Shown here: positions 17,885-26,432 of the stretch, in pieces
How the letters are laid out: each line of letters starts with the position of its first letter
How positions within the stretch are numbered: the first letter of the stretch is position 1
NCBI GenBank assembly: GCA_028281445.1
Contig: JANQJW010000112.1
Location: forward strand, 1 to 36,686
Length of the DNA stretch: 36,686 nucleotides
Direction of reading: 5' to 3'
Source: Planctomycetota bacterium
GTDB taxonomy: Bacteria; Planctomycetota; PLA2; JAEUHO01
Notes under the pieces: generated by a model
Seen by the model: only the letters and a program-made list of their open reading frames with translations
Told to the model about the DNA's origin: nothing
Database searches by the model: none
Made by a program: the position numbers and the translations under genes

Positions 17885-19746
17885 TGCAGAGCAACGCCCT
17901 CCGCCGTGACGCCAACAGCCGGGGCAACGCCCGCTTCGCCGTGACGACCGTGCTCGTCCTCGGCCTCGTGTTGGCTGGCATCTGGTTCGGCTTCCTCCGT
18001 CCCGAGAGCGGGGTCGAAGCCGACGTGCCCCTGACCCCGCCGCTGGAGCGCGGACCGCTTCGGGTCACGGTCATGGAGTCGGGCAACCTCGACTCGCTCG
18101 ACGCCCACAAGGTGGTCAACCGGGTCGAGGGGCGCACCGCGATCGACTACGTGATCCCCGAGGGCACCATCCTGACCCCGGAGGACGTAGCGAAGGGCAC
18201 GGTTCTCGTCCGGCTCAACACGGCCGATCTCGACGAGAAGCTCGTGCGCCAGGAGATCGAGGTCTCGGCCGCGGCGGACTCCCACGCCAACGCGGTCACG
18301 AACCTCGAGATCCAGCTTCAGCAGAACGCCTCGGACCTGCGCAAGGCCGACCTGGACGTGCGCTTCGCCAAGCTCGACCTCGAGCGCTATGTCGGCAAGC
18401 CCTTCGCGGCGCAGCTGCTCGAGGCCTACGCAGCCGCCGTCCAGGACGCCGACGTCGAGAACGGCGGTGGCGGCCTGGACGCCGGCAACCTCAAGCGGCT
18501 GATCTCGAGCTTGCTCGAGAGCGACGCCCTGGAGGGCGAAGCGCTGCAGAGCATCCGCAAGCTCACGACCGACATCCAGCTGGCCGAGGAGGAGCACCGC
18601 CGCGCGGCTGAGAAGCTCAAGAACTCGACCAAACTCGAGAAGAAGGGCTACATCAGCCGCGAAGACTTCGAGCTCGATCGACTCGCCGTGGAGCGCCGCC
18701 AGATCGAGGAGGAGCGGGCGCGCACCGCGCGCGAGCAGTTCACAACCTACGACTTCCCGAAAGAAGTCGCCCAGCTAATCAGCAACGTCGTCGAAGCGGA
18801 GGATCGGGAGTCGCGTGCGCACAAGCGGGCGAAAGCAGCCGAGGCCCAGAAGCGCTCCGCGGTCAAGTCGCGCGAGAAGCAGTGGAAGCTGAAGCGGATC
18901 CGGCTCGAGAGCTTCGTCGAGCAGCGCAAGCAGTGCGTCCTGCGGGCCACCGTTCCTGGTCTCGTGGTCTACGCCTCGAGCCGATCCGGCCGCTGGCGCG
19001 GCAACGACGATCGCATCCAGGAAGGCGCCACGGTCCGCCAGGGCCAGGACCTCATCACGATCCCCGACCCGAAGAGCCTCGGCGTCGTGATCAAGGTGCA
19101 CGAAACCTCGATCGACAAGGTCCGCCCCGGCCTCGACGCCTGGGTGGAGGTGGACGCGGCGCCCGGCAAGCGGTTCGAAGCCCGTGTGGCCGAAGTCAAC
19201 CGCATGCCCGACGCCGCCGACCGCTGGCTCAACCCCGACCTCAAGGTCTACACCACGAAGCTCAAGCTCATCAGCGACCATGCCACGCTCAAGCCCGGGA
19301 TGAGCGCGCAGGTCGAGGTCCACGTGAAGACGCTTGACGACGTGATCGCCGTGCCGACCCAGGCCGTGGCCGGGACCTCGGAGGAGCCCGCGGTCTTCGT
19401 CTGGAAGGACGGCGAGACGGTGCGCCGGACGGTGGAGCTGGGCCTCGCCTCCGAGCATTTCGTCCAGGTCAAGTCCGGTGTGTCCGTGGGCGACCGCCTG
19501 CTCCTCGATCCTCCGCGTGAGGAACGCTCCCCCGACGGCGACAACGGCAACGGGAAAAGCCGCAGGCCCGGCGGGCAGCCCGGGGCGGGCGCTGCCCCCT
19601 CGGCGGGCACAAAGGTAGGCCAGCGAGCCGGCAAGCCGGGCGGCAAGCCCACCGGCCCCCGCCGACAGCAGCCAGGCCGGAGTGACGGCGAGAAGCGCGG
19701 TCGCCGCGACGGCCGCAAGCGCGGAGGCGGCAACGACGGACAATGA
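17884..19746 (+). CDS. Membrane fusion protein (HlyD/MacA family, long coiled-coil type)
   Basis: The 620-aa periplasmic adaptor has one N-terminal membrane helix (VTTVLVLGLVLAGIWFGF), a first barrel/lipoyl half (residues ~55-115) and a long alpha-helical hairpin (~120-350) rich in Glu, Lys and Arg. The second lipoyl half (RATVPGLVVYASS) and a beta-barrel domain (VVIKVHETSIDKVRPGLDAW, later LKPGMSAQVEVHVK) follow. This is the HlyD/MacA layout but about 200 residues longer than MacA, mainly in the hairpin and the tail. The last ~75 residues are a disordered Gly/Lys/Arg-rich tail. Start and stop overlap both neighbours (TGATG before, ATGA after). It should bridge the MacB-type pump to the TolC-like channel. 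Confidence 0.92.
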   Translation: MQSNALRRDANSRGNARFAVTTVLVLGLVLAGIWFGFLRPESGVEADVPLTPPLERGPLRVTVMESGNLDSLDAHKVVNRVEGRTAIDYVIPEGTILTPEDVAKGTVLVRLNTADLDEKLVRQEIEVSAAADSHANAVTNLEIQLQQNASDLRKADLDVRFAKLDLERYVGKPFAAQLLEAYAAAVQDADVENGGGGLDAGNLKRLISSLLESDALEGEALQSIRKLTTDIQLAEEEHRRAAEKLKNSTKLEKKGYISREDFELDRLAVERRQIEEERARTAREQFTTYDFPKEVAQLISNVVEAEDRESRAHKRAKAAEAQKRSAVKSREKQWKLKRIRLESFVEQRKQCVLRATVPGLVVYASSRSGRWRGNDDRIQEGATVRQGQDLITIPDPKSLGVVIKVHETSIDKVRPGLDAWVEVDAAPGKRFEARVAEVNRMPDAADRWLNPDLKVYTTKLKLISDHATLKPGMSAQVEVHVKTLDDVIAVPTQAVAGTSEEPAVFVWKDGETVRRTVELGLASEHFVQVKSGVSVGDRLLLDPPREERSPDGDNGNGKSRRPGGQPGAGAAPSAGTKVGQRAGKPGGKPTGPRRQQPGRSDGEKRGRRDGRKRGGGNDGQ

Positions 19747-20438
19747 CCGTTGTTGCGCAGCTTCAGGACGCGTCGCGCGTCTACCCGATGGGCAACACGA
19801 TCGTGCGCGCGCTCGACGGCGTGGACCTCGCGTTCGAGAGAGGCAGCTACACGGCCATCATGGGCGCGTCGGGTTCGGGCAAGAGCACGATGCTCAACAT
19901 CCTCGGCTGCCTCGATCGCCCGAGCACCGGCAAATACATGCTCGGCGGCCGTGACGTCTCGGACCTCGAGGACGATGAGCTCTCGCGCGAGCGCAATCAG
20001 CGTCTCGGCTTCGTCTTCCAGGCCTACAACCTCATCCCCCACCTGACCGTGCTCGAGAACATCGAGGTCCCGATGGAGTACGGCGACGTGCCGCCCCACG
20101 AGGCACGCGAGCGCTCGATCGCCCTGGCCACACGCATGGGGCTCGCCGACCGGCTCGATCACCGCCCCAACGAGCTCTCCGGTGGCCAGCAGCAGCGCGT
20201 GGCCATCGCGCGTTCGCTGGCCAACGATCCGGTGATCCTGCTGGCCGACGAGCCGACCGGCAACCTCGACAGCAAGACGGGCAAGGAGATCCTCGCGCTG
20301 CTCGACGAGCTCAACGCCGCCGGGCGCACCCTGATCATCGTGACGCACGACCCGAAGGTGGGTGCCCGCGCCCATCGAACGGTGCACATGCGCGACGGCC
20401 GCATCCTGCGCATCGACGAGAACGGAGCGTCGGCATGA
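19743..20438 (+). CDS. MacB/LolD-type ABC transporter ATP-binding protein
   Basis: The 231-aa ATPase shows every expected motif: Walker A GASGSGKST (41-49), Q-loop FVFQAYNLIPHLTV, signature LSGGQQQRVAIA (145-156), Walker B VILLADEPTGNLD (164-176) and the switch histidine in VTHD. The EPTGNLDSKTG segment is typical of the MacB/LolD/FtsE branch, in which the ATPase drives conformational change of a FtsX-like permease rather than classical import. The gene overlaps the preceding and following genes by four bases each (ATGA), so the three are translationally coupled. Confidence 0.95.
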   Translation: MTVVAQLQDASRVYPMGNTIVRALDGVDLAFERGSYTAIMGASGSGKSTMLNILGCLDRPSTGKYMLGGRDVSDLEDDELSRERNQRLGFVFQAYNLIPHLTVLENIEVPMEYGDVPPHEARERSIALATRMGLADRLDHRPNELSGGQQQRVAIARSLANDPVILLADEPTGNLDSKTGKEILALLDELNAAGRTLIIVTHDPKVGARAHRTVHMRDGRILRIDENGASA

Positions 20439-21706
20439 CGGTCCGGCGTCTCGTCACGCTCGCCTGGAAGAGCCTCTGGCTGCACCGGCTGCGCTCCCTG
20501 CTCACGGTGCTCGGCATCGTGTTCGGGGTCGGCTCGGTCGTCGCCATGTTGGCCATCGGCGAGGGCGCGAGCCAGGAGGCACAAGAGCAGATCCGGCGCC
20601 TGGGCAGCCGCAACCTGCTCCTGGCGAGCATCAAGCGCCCACAAGCCGAAGACGCGGGAGAAGCTCGTACGCGTCTCCTGCGCTACGGACTCCTGCGCAA
20701 GGACCTCGACGGGATCAAGTCCTCGATCCCCGAGATCGCGCGCGCGGTACCGCGGCGCGACATTCCGCTCGAAGCCCGCGTCGGCGGCCGCAAGGTCAGT
20801 ACGACCCTCATGGGCACGACCGCGGACTACGCGGAGGTGGCGAACCTGCGCATCCAGTCCGGCCGCTTCATCACGCCGGCGGACGGACACGCGCGCAAGC
20901 CCGTTTGCGTCCTCGGCGACGAGGTCGCGCGCAAGCTCTTCCGATCCATCGACCCCGTCGGTCAGGAGCTCCGCGCCGGCAAGCACTACTACCGGGTCGT
21001 CGGCCTGCTCACCCGGCGCGGGGAAGGCACCGGCGGCACCGGCGGCTCCGGCGGCGAGAGCGACATGGCGATCTTCATTCCCCTGGAGACCATGCGCGAG
21101 CGCAACAGCGACCTCATCGTCGTGCGCTCGTCCGGCAGCTTCTCCCGGGAGAGCGTGCAGCTCCATCGCATCACCGTGGAGGCGGCCAGCGGGGACGAAA
21201 AGGTGATCGAGCGCGTGGCGGCGTCGCTTCGATCGTTCATCGCCGCACGCCATCCGGACGGCGACGTCCGCATCACGGTGCCCCAGGAGCTCATTCGGCA
21301 GGCGAAGGAGAGCAAGCGCATCTTCACGATCGTGCTCGCGTGCATCGCCGCCATCTCGCTCATCGTTGGCGGCATCGGCATCATGAACATCATGCTTGCC
21401 ACCGTCGTCGAGCGGACGCGGGAGATCGGCATCCGCCGCGCGCTGGGCGCTCGGCGCGGGCACATCGTCAGCCAGTTCCTCGCGGAGACGGTGCTCCTCG
21501 CCATCGGCGGCGGAACGATCGGTCTGGGCCTTGGCGTGGGGCTGCCGCTCCTCGTGACGTGGTTCGGCGGCATGCGCACCGTCGTCACGCCGTTCTCGCT
21601 GATCCTCGCCTTCGGCATCTCCGCCTTGGTCGGGGTCGTGTTCGGCCTCTATCCCGCCGCCCGCGCCGCAGACCTCGATCCCGTGGAGGCGCTGCGCCGC
21701 GAGTAG
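20435..21706 (+). CDS. MacB-type ABC transporter permease (MacB_PCD plus FtsX domains)
   Basis: The 423-aa protein begins with a membrane helix (LTVLGIVFGVGSVVAMLAIG), followed by a large periplasmic domain (~residues 45-285) and three C-terminal helices of the FtsX type. The signature ERTREIGIRRALGARRGHI lies in the cytoplasmic loop and the protein ends with AADLDPVEALRRE, the hallmark of MacB permeases. A Gly-rich insert (GEGTGGTGGSGGESD) interrupts the periplasmic domain. Unlike E. coli MacB the ATPase is a separate gene, here directly upstream. The complex probably exports lipids, peptides or polyketides; the substrate cannot be read from the sequence. Confidence 0.95.
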   Translation: MTVRRLVTLAWKSLWLHRLRSLLTVLGIVFGVGSVVAMLAIGEGASQEAQEQIRRLGSRNLLLASIKRPQAEDAGEARTRLLRYGLLRKDLDGIKSSIPEIARAVPRRDIPLEARVGGRKVSTTLMGTTADYAEVANLRIQSGRFITPADGHARKPVCVLGDEVARKLFRSIDPVGQELRAGKHYYRVVGLLTRRGEGTGGTGGSGGESDMAIFIPLETMRERNSDLIVVRSSGSFSRESVQLHRITVEAASGDEKVIERVAASLRSFIAARHPDGDVRITVPQELIRQAKESKRIFTIVLACIAAISLIVGGIGIMNIMLATVVERTREIGIRRALGARRGHIVSQFLAETVLLAIGGGTIGLGLGVGLPLLVTWFGGMRTVVTPFSLILAFGISALVGVVFGLYPAARAADLDPVEALRRE

Positions 21707-21730
21707 CCGCTGCGACATGGGCGGTGACGT

Positions 21731-21768
21731 GTAGGGGCGACCCGAGCGCAGCGAGTGGTCGGCCCGCG
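21731..21768 (+). repeat. 38-bp intergenic repeat, copy 1, between convergent genes
   Basis: It begins GTAGGGGCGACCCGAG and ends GGTCGGCCCGCG. It matches the reverse complement of 31204-31243 except for a two-base AG indel. GGGCGACC can pair with GGTCGGCCC with one bulged G, giving a hairpin. Both copies occupy the gap between two convergent genes, a typical place for REP-like bidirectional 3'-end elements. Confidence 0.8.
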
Positions 21769-21785
21769 ACCATCCAGTTGCCCAC

Positions 21786-22175
21786 CTACCGCGGCGTGAC
21801 CCGCACAGGGACGCCCGTGGCGTGGAACTCCATCGCTACTGGGATCGGCGGAATGCGCAGCACGTAGGCTCCGCGCTTCGTGAGCTCGACCCGCGTCACG
21901 CTCGACGGTCCCTGGATCTCGTGTTTCGTCACGTCTTCCTGCACGAAGACCAGGTCCGGGCGCGTGGCGGGCAGCAGCCGCCCGATCGTCATCTCGACCT
22001 TCGCATCCATCGGGAGGCCGATGGAGCACTCGATCGTCGTGGGCTCTTCGATCGTGAACGCCACCTCCAAACCGTCGGGCCGGAGCGGGAAGACGCCGTG
22101 CACCAGGTGCTTCTCGTGCTGCCGGCCACAACCGGCGAGTAGGAGCAGCGCGCATGCGAGGCCAAGACGCTTCAC
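21786..22175 (-). CDS. Small lipoprotein, last gene of the glycosyl/carbamoyl cluster
   Basis: The 129-aa product starts MKRLGLACALLLLAGC (GTG start), a lipoprotein signal peptide with Cys16. The remainder is a beta-rich domain with no family I recognise, containing FPLRPDGLEVAFTIEEPTTI and ending in basic residues. The GTG at 22175 is chosen over one two codons upstream because GGAG sits five bases before it. Only two bases separate it from the stop of the upstream glycosyltransferase, so it belongs to the same operon. It may anchor, present or sense the product of the cluster, but this is inferred from position only. Confidence 0.8.
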   Translation of the reverse strand: MKRLGLACALLLLAGCGRQHEKHLVHGVFPLRPDGLEVAFTIEEPTTIECSIGLPMDAKVEMTIGRLLPATRPDLVFVQEDVTKHEIQGPSSVTRVELTKRGAYVLRIPPIPVAMEFHATGVPVRVTPR

Positions 22176-22177
22176 GT

Positions 22178-23851
22178 TCACTCCGGAATGCTGAGCTTGA
22201 GCAGCAACAAGTCTCTCGTCGGCGATCCGCCCCGGCCGAGCACCGCGCGGCCGAAGTGGAGGCTGAGCAGCGGCCCGCGAGCCAGTTCCTCGAAGATCGC
22301 CTCGGGCATGTCGTGCTTCAGTCCAACGCGCGTGGACGGGTCCCCCTTCCCGGGCGCGTCGAATCGTCTCGCCGGTGCGACCACGAAGGCGACGCGCCGG
22401 TCGCCAAGCTTCGCGCGGAGATCGTCCGCGCTGCTTGCCACCTTGGTCGCGCGGCCCAGGTAGAAGTTCAAGCTGTGGATGGCTGCGCGGTAGATGATCG
22501 CGGGCTCGGGCTCGACGTCGCTCTGCTCTTCGCGGATACGCTCCGCGAGCTCCGGAATCGGGCGGAAGCGGGCGAGTCCGGGGAACGCCAGCGCCGTCGC
22601 AGCCTGCGCGCTGAGGACCGTGGCGAGCGCCAGGTGCGTGACCCAGCGGCCGTGGCGCTTGGCGGCCACGATCCCCAGCGGCACGACGAAGGCGCCGAAG
22701 ACGAGGATCGGCCAGATGATCTCGGGCGTGAGCTGCGAGACGTTGGATCCCAAGCCGATCAGGCACAGCGTCGCCACCAGGCACCCGAACGCCGCGGCCC
22801 ACCCGGCGAGGCTGGCCGACCAGCGGTAGGCGCCCTCCATGACCGCAACGGCAACGGGGGCCATGAGCACGGCAATCATCGGGTACATCGGCAGCAGATA
22901 GACGTTTCGCTTGCCGGCCGGGATGCTGAAGAGGAGCACGGTCCACGCGATCATCACGACGGGCAGGAGTGTGGCGACGCGCCGGTCGCGCCGGAACGCC
23001 ATGACGATGCCGAAGGGCAGCACGGGCAGCCAGGGCTGGGCATCGCCGAGCAAGGTCTGCAGATACCACCACCAGGGACGCTCGCCGATCGTCCCGCGGA
23101 CGCGCCCGAAGGTGTAGTGCCCGAAGTGTTCGGCGATGAAGTTGTCGAACCGGAGGTGCATGTAGAGGAACCACGGTGCGCCGACCAGCAGGATCAGCAG
23201 CAGACCCCGGAACAACCGCAGCTCACGGAATTTCGCACGCGGTCGCGCGACGAACCAGGTGCACAGGAGCGCGCCGCCGTAGAGCACGAGGATGACGGGG
23301 CCCTTGGCAAGGAAACCGATGCCGACGAGCACATTGGCGATGCGCAGGTCGCGGCGCCGCCCCTCCCCCGCCACCGAGGGCACCGCCAATGCGAAGGCCC
23401 ATGTCAAGAGAGCGACGAGGTAGACGTCGCCCGAGAGTTGGCGGCAGAACATCCAGAACCGCGGCGTCGCCGCCATGAACAGCGCAGCCAGCAGGGCCGT
23501 GCGACGTCCTCCGGCGAGGCGGCCGAGGCGGTACGTAGCCAGGATGATCAGCACGGCCGCAAGCCCCATGGGCAGCCGATGGCCGAACTCGCTCGGTCCG
23601 AGCACCGCGTAGAACGGCACGGTGACCCAGGTCGAAAGCGGCGGGTGGGCGAAGTACGTTTTGCCGTTCCACGTCGGCGCGAGGAAGTCGCCCTCCGGCC
23701 ACTCGAGCACCTCCTTGGGCGGTTGCGCGTAGAGCGGTTCGTTCGCGTCGAACAGCGGCGGTGTGCCCAGGTTCACGAAGTAGGGCACGCACGCGAGCGC
23801 GATGAGGCCGACGACGACGCCCATCGAAGGCTGCGAGGCGCTCGCCGGCAT
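22178..23851 (-). CDS. ArnT/PMT-family (GT39/GT83-like) integral membrane glycosyltransferase
   Basis: The 557-aa protein has about a dozen hydrophobic helices followed by a short soluble C-terminal domain, the architecture of PMT/ArnT enzymes. These take a sugar from a polyprenyl-phosphate donor and add it to an envelope acceptor on the outer face of the inner membrane. The first periplasmic loop carries FDANEPLYAQPPKEVLEWP, with the catalytic-type acid followed by an altered form of the usual DEARYA motif. It also has the family's KTYFAHPPLSTW and GRxAGGRR-like segments. The ATG is five bases after the stop of the carbamoyltransferase gene without a strong ribosome site, so coupling is likely. 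A second, distinct ArnT-like gene lies three genes upstream. Confidence 0.9.
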   Translation of the reverse strand: MPASASQPSMGVVVGLIALACVPYFVNLGTPPLFDANEPLYAQPPKEVLEWPEGDFLAPTWNGKTYFAHPPLSTWVTVPFYAVLGPSEFGHRLPMGLAAVLIILATYRLGRLAGGRRTALLAALFMAATPRFWMFCRQLSGDVYLVALLTWAFALAVPSVAGEGRRRDLRIANVLVGIGFLAKGPVILVLYGGALLCTWFVARPRAKFRELRLFRGLLLILLVGAPWFLYMHLRFDNFIAEHFGHYTFGRVRGTIGERPWWWYLQTLLGDAQPWLPVLPFGIVMAFRRDRRVATLLPVVMIAWTVLLFSIPAGKRNVYLLPMYPMIAVLMAPVAVAVMEGAYRWSASLAGWAAAFGCLVATLCLIGLGSNVSQLTPEIIWPILVFGAFVVPLGIVAAKRHGRWVTHLALATVLSAQAATALAFPGLARFRPIPELAERIREEQSDVEPEPAIIYRAAIHSLNFYLGRATKVASSADDLRAKLGDRRVAFVVAPARRFDAPGKGDPSTRVGLKHDMPEAIFEELARGPLLSLHFGRAVLGRGGSPTRDLLLLKLSIPE

Positions 23852-23856
23852 GATGG

Positions 23857-25629
23857 TCAGGCCCGTACGACCCGCGCGTCGGCATCGCGCCGCGGCCGCC
23901 AGCCGCTCCCGGGATTGCGCACGATCACAGGGCCCAGGCGCATCACCGGCAAGCCGCTCTGGCGGAAGGCCCGCACGGCGTCGCGCGGGGTGTTCACGAT
24001 CGGCTCCTCGTGCATGTTGAACGACGTGTTGATCACGGCCGGCAACCCCGTCCGCTCCAGGTAGGACGTCAGCAGCGCGTGCAACGCCTCGTCTTCTGTC
24101 TGCGCCACCGTTTGGGGCCGTGCACTGCCATCCACGTGGACCGCCGCCGGACAGGCTGCACGGAAGGCACTGCGCACGGGCAGGGCAACCGTCATGAATC
24201 GAGTCGCACCGCTCGCGACGTCGAAGTGCTCGAAGTGTGTGTCACCGTCCTCGTGCAGCAGCAACGGGGCGAACGGCATGAAGTCGTCCCGCCGGAGCGC
24301 GTCCCCCAGCGGGTCGGCGATCGACGCGCGATCGGCCGGAGCCAGGACCGAGCGCGCACCGAGGGCGCGCGGCCCGAACTCCATGCGTCCCACGCAACGC
24401 ACCACCGGCCGCCCCTCGCACAACGCGTCGACGAGGAGCGCATCGGGGTTCGCCGCTTCCTCGACCGGAAGCGCCGCGCCCTCGAGCGCCTCAGCGACGT
24501 CTGCGTCGGAGAACGCCGGTCCGAGTCGTGCCGTGTCGAGCGCCCGGGGTGCGCGATCGTCGACATGCAAGGCAGCACCGACCGCAAGGCCGCCGTCCCC
24601 CATGTGCGGGAAGACGTGGATGCGCTCCACCTCGGGCAACGCAGCGAGCAGTCCATTGACACACACATTGGCGAACACACCGCCGGCCAGCGCGACGTGA
24701 CGCGTCTCCGTCGCACGGAGCCAGCGCACGATGCCCTCGACGAGGATGGTCTCGGTTCCGCGCTGGACCCACGCGCACACGTCCTCACGCGTTGCGTCGA
24801 GCGCGCGGAGCTTGCGGGCCGCGGCGAGTCCCCACGGCCCGTCGTAGCGCAGCTCGGTCCCTTCCCAGCGAAACGGGAACGGCAGATCGACCGCGTCGGG
24901 ATCGCCGCGAGCCGAGAGGCCGAGCACCTTGCCTTCGTGGCGCCCCGGCGTGAAGCCCAGGCGCTTCGTGACCAGGGAGTAGAAGGCACCAAGGCTCGCG
25001 CGCACGCCGACGTCATCCAGAAGCACCAACGGCTTGCCCGGCTCCCCGAGGTAGACCGTCATGCTGCGGCCGTCGCCGTGGGCGTCGGCCGTGACGACGA
25101 GCCAGCGACCGCGGCCCGCCGTGCGCCACGCGCTCTCGGCGTGGGCGAGATGGTGATCGACGAAGGCAAGTGGCTTCGTGCGGAGCGCCGCGGGCAGCCC
25201 GCGCCGGACCACGGGTTCCGCGAGGCGCGTCTCGGCCCGGCCGGCTGCGCCGGAGGACCGGGAGCGCGTCAACGGCAGGCGGTAGCGCACGAGATCGCCG
25301 ATGCGGTCCACGGGGTGCCACGGCCGGTCGAAGCAGATGCCGAGCGACGGGCCATAGAGCTTCTGCAGGGGTCGGAACATGCGCGTGGCGATCGTGGGCG
25401 TTGCGCACCCGCCGACGGCAATGATGTCCACATCCCTGGCGCTCCGTCCCGCGGTCTCGAGCACGGCGGCGATGCTGTGCTTCGGCATGCCGCCCTGCAG
25501 CTTGACGCGCGTAAAGCGCTCCTCGTTGGCCGCCGCCAGCAGGCGTCCGTTCTCGACCACGGCCGCGCCCGCATCGTGGAGCCCGTCCACGATGCCCAAC
25601 ACGGTCCGGATCGGTGCGCTGCCGCCCAA
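23857..25629 (-). CDS. NodU/CmcH-type O-carbamoyltransferase
   Basis: Members of this family transfer a carbamoyl group from carbamoyl phosphate, through an adenylated intermediate, to hydroxyls on sugars or antibiotics. The ~590-aa product has both known domains. The N-terminal Kae1-like domain shows VLGIVDGLHDAGAAVV, FVDHHLAHAESAW with the metal-binding histidines, and TADAHGDGRSMTVYLG. The C-terminal domain shows RMEFGPRALGARSVLA and NTSFNMHEEPIVNTPRDAV. The start is uncertain. There is no ATG; I use a TTG just after the upstream stop, while a GTG at 25602 directly before LGIVDG, or a TTG at 25662 overlapping the upstream gene, are alternatives. Placed among three glycosyltransferase genes, it most likely carbamoylates a sugar made or transferred by them. 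Confidence 0.92.
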   Translation of the reverse strand: MGGSAPIRTVLGIVDGLHDAGAAVVENGRLLAAANEERFTRVKLQGGMPKHSIAAVLETAGRSARDVDIIAVGGCATPTIATRMFRPLQKLYGPSLGICFDRPWHPVDRIGDLVRYRLPLTRSRSSGAAGRAETRLAEPVVRRGLPAALRTKPLAFVDHHLAHAESAWRTAGRGRWLVVTADAHGDGRSMTVYLGEPGKPLVLLDDVGVRASLGAFYSLVTKRLGFTPGRHEGKVLGLSARGDPDAVDLPFPFRWEGTELRYDGPWGLAAARKLRALDATREDVCAWVQRGTETILVEGIVRWLRATETRHVALAGGVFANVCVNGLLAALPEVERIHVFPHMGDGGLAVGAALHVDDRAPRALDTARLGPAFSDADVAEALEGAALPVEEAANPDALLVDALCEGRPVVRCVGRMEFGPRALGARSVLAPADRASIADPLGDALRRDDFMPFAPLLLHEDGDTHFEHFDVASGATRFMTVALPVRSAFRAACPAAVHVDGSARPQTVAQTEDEALHALLTSYLERTGLPAVINTSFNMHEEPIVNTPRDAVRAFRQSGLPVMRLGPVIVRNPGSGWRPRRDADARVVRA

Positions 25630-25633
25630 GAGG

Positions 25634-26380
25634 TCAGGCGTCCCGCACCGTTCGTGTCGCAACGGCGGCCTGGCCGCGCGTCCGACGCCGGAACAGAGTC
25701 CGCCAGCGCAGCGCGCTCAGCTCGCCGAACGTACGGAACACGTCGCGATGGACGCGCACGGCCGATGCGTCGCCGTCGAACCACTGCACGGGGATCTCGG
25801 CGATCCGTTGGCCGGCCCGCTCGGCGAGCAACAAGACCTCCGCGTCGATCCCCCACCCGTCCGCGCGCGCTTGCGCGAAGAGTGCCTGGCCGACGTCGCG
25901 CCGGAAGCCCTTGAACCCACAGGTGATGTCGGCGGCCTTGAGACCGAGGATCCAACGCGTGCCGCGCAGGTAGCAGCGGCCGAGGAACCGCCGCGCGAAC
26001 CCCTGCGGCCTGCGGATCGCCGCGCCGGGAACGTTGCGGCAACCGATCACGACGTCGGCCGTCTCGAGCGCCGCCAGCGCCGGGTCGAGATGCGACAGGT
26101 CCACCGCGAGGTCCGCGTCGAAGAACACGACGCGGTCGCCGGCGGCTTCCGCCATGCCGGCCTTGAGCGCGGCCCCCTTGCCCCCGTTGCCCTCGAGCGT
26201 GACCGTGCGCACCCCGGCGTCCGCCAGTCGCGTCGCGGTGTCGTCGGTGCTGCCGTCGTCAACACAGAGGATCTCGACATCCAGGTGCGGCCGGCCACCG
26301 ATCCAGGCCCGCGCTGCATCCAGGCACGCGCCGATGCGGGTGCCTTCGTTGAAGCAGGGGATGAGCAGCGTCAGGTCCAT
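25634..26380 (-). CDS. Family 2 glycosyltransferase, polyprenyl-phosphate sugar synthase-like
   Basis: The 248-aa cytoplasmic GT-A enzyme starts MDLTLLIPCFNEG and shows VDDGSTDDT (40-48), GGKGAALKAGM and the metal-binding FDADLAVDLSHL (87-98). DITCGFKGFRRDV and GWGIDAEVLLLA with IAEIPVQWFD follow. This pattern is that of DPM1/ALG5-type enzymes, which load a sugar from a nucleotide donor onto a polyprenyl phosphate, the kind of donor ArnT/PMT enzymes use. No membrane helices are appended. TAGGG before the ATG at 26380 is a modest ribosome site. It sits between the first ArnT-like gene and the carbamoyltransferase, which makes donor synthesis for the cluster its likely job. Confidence 0.9.
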   Translation of the reverse strand: MDLTLLIPCFNEGTRIGACLDAARAWIGGRPHLDVEILCVDDGSTDDTATRLADAGVRTVTLEGNGGKGAALKAGMAEAAGDRVVFFDADLAVDLSHLDPALAALETADVVIGCRNVPGAAIRRPQGFARRFLGRCYLRGTRWILGLKAADITCGFKGFRRDVGQALFAQARADGWGIDAEVLLLAERAGQRIAEIPVQWFDGDASAVRVHRDVFRTFGELSALRWRTLFRRRTRGQAAVATRTVRDA

Positions 26381-26432
26381 GGCGAGCCCTACAGGAAACG
26401 GGCAACGGCCAGGGGATGCCAGCCATTTGCCG

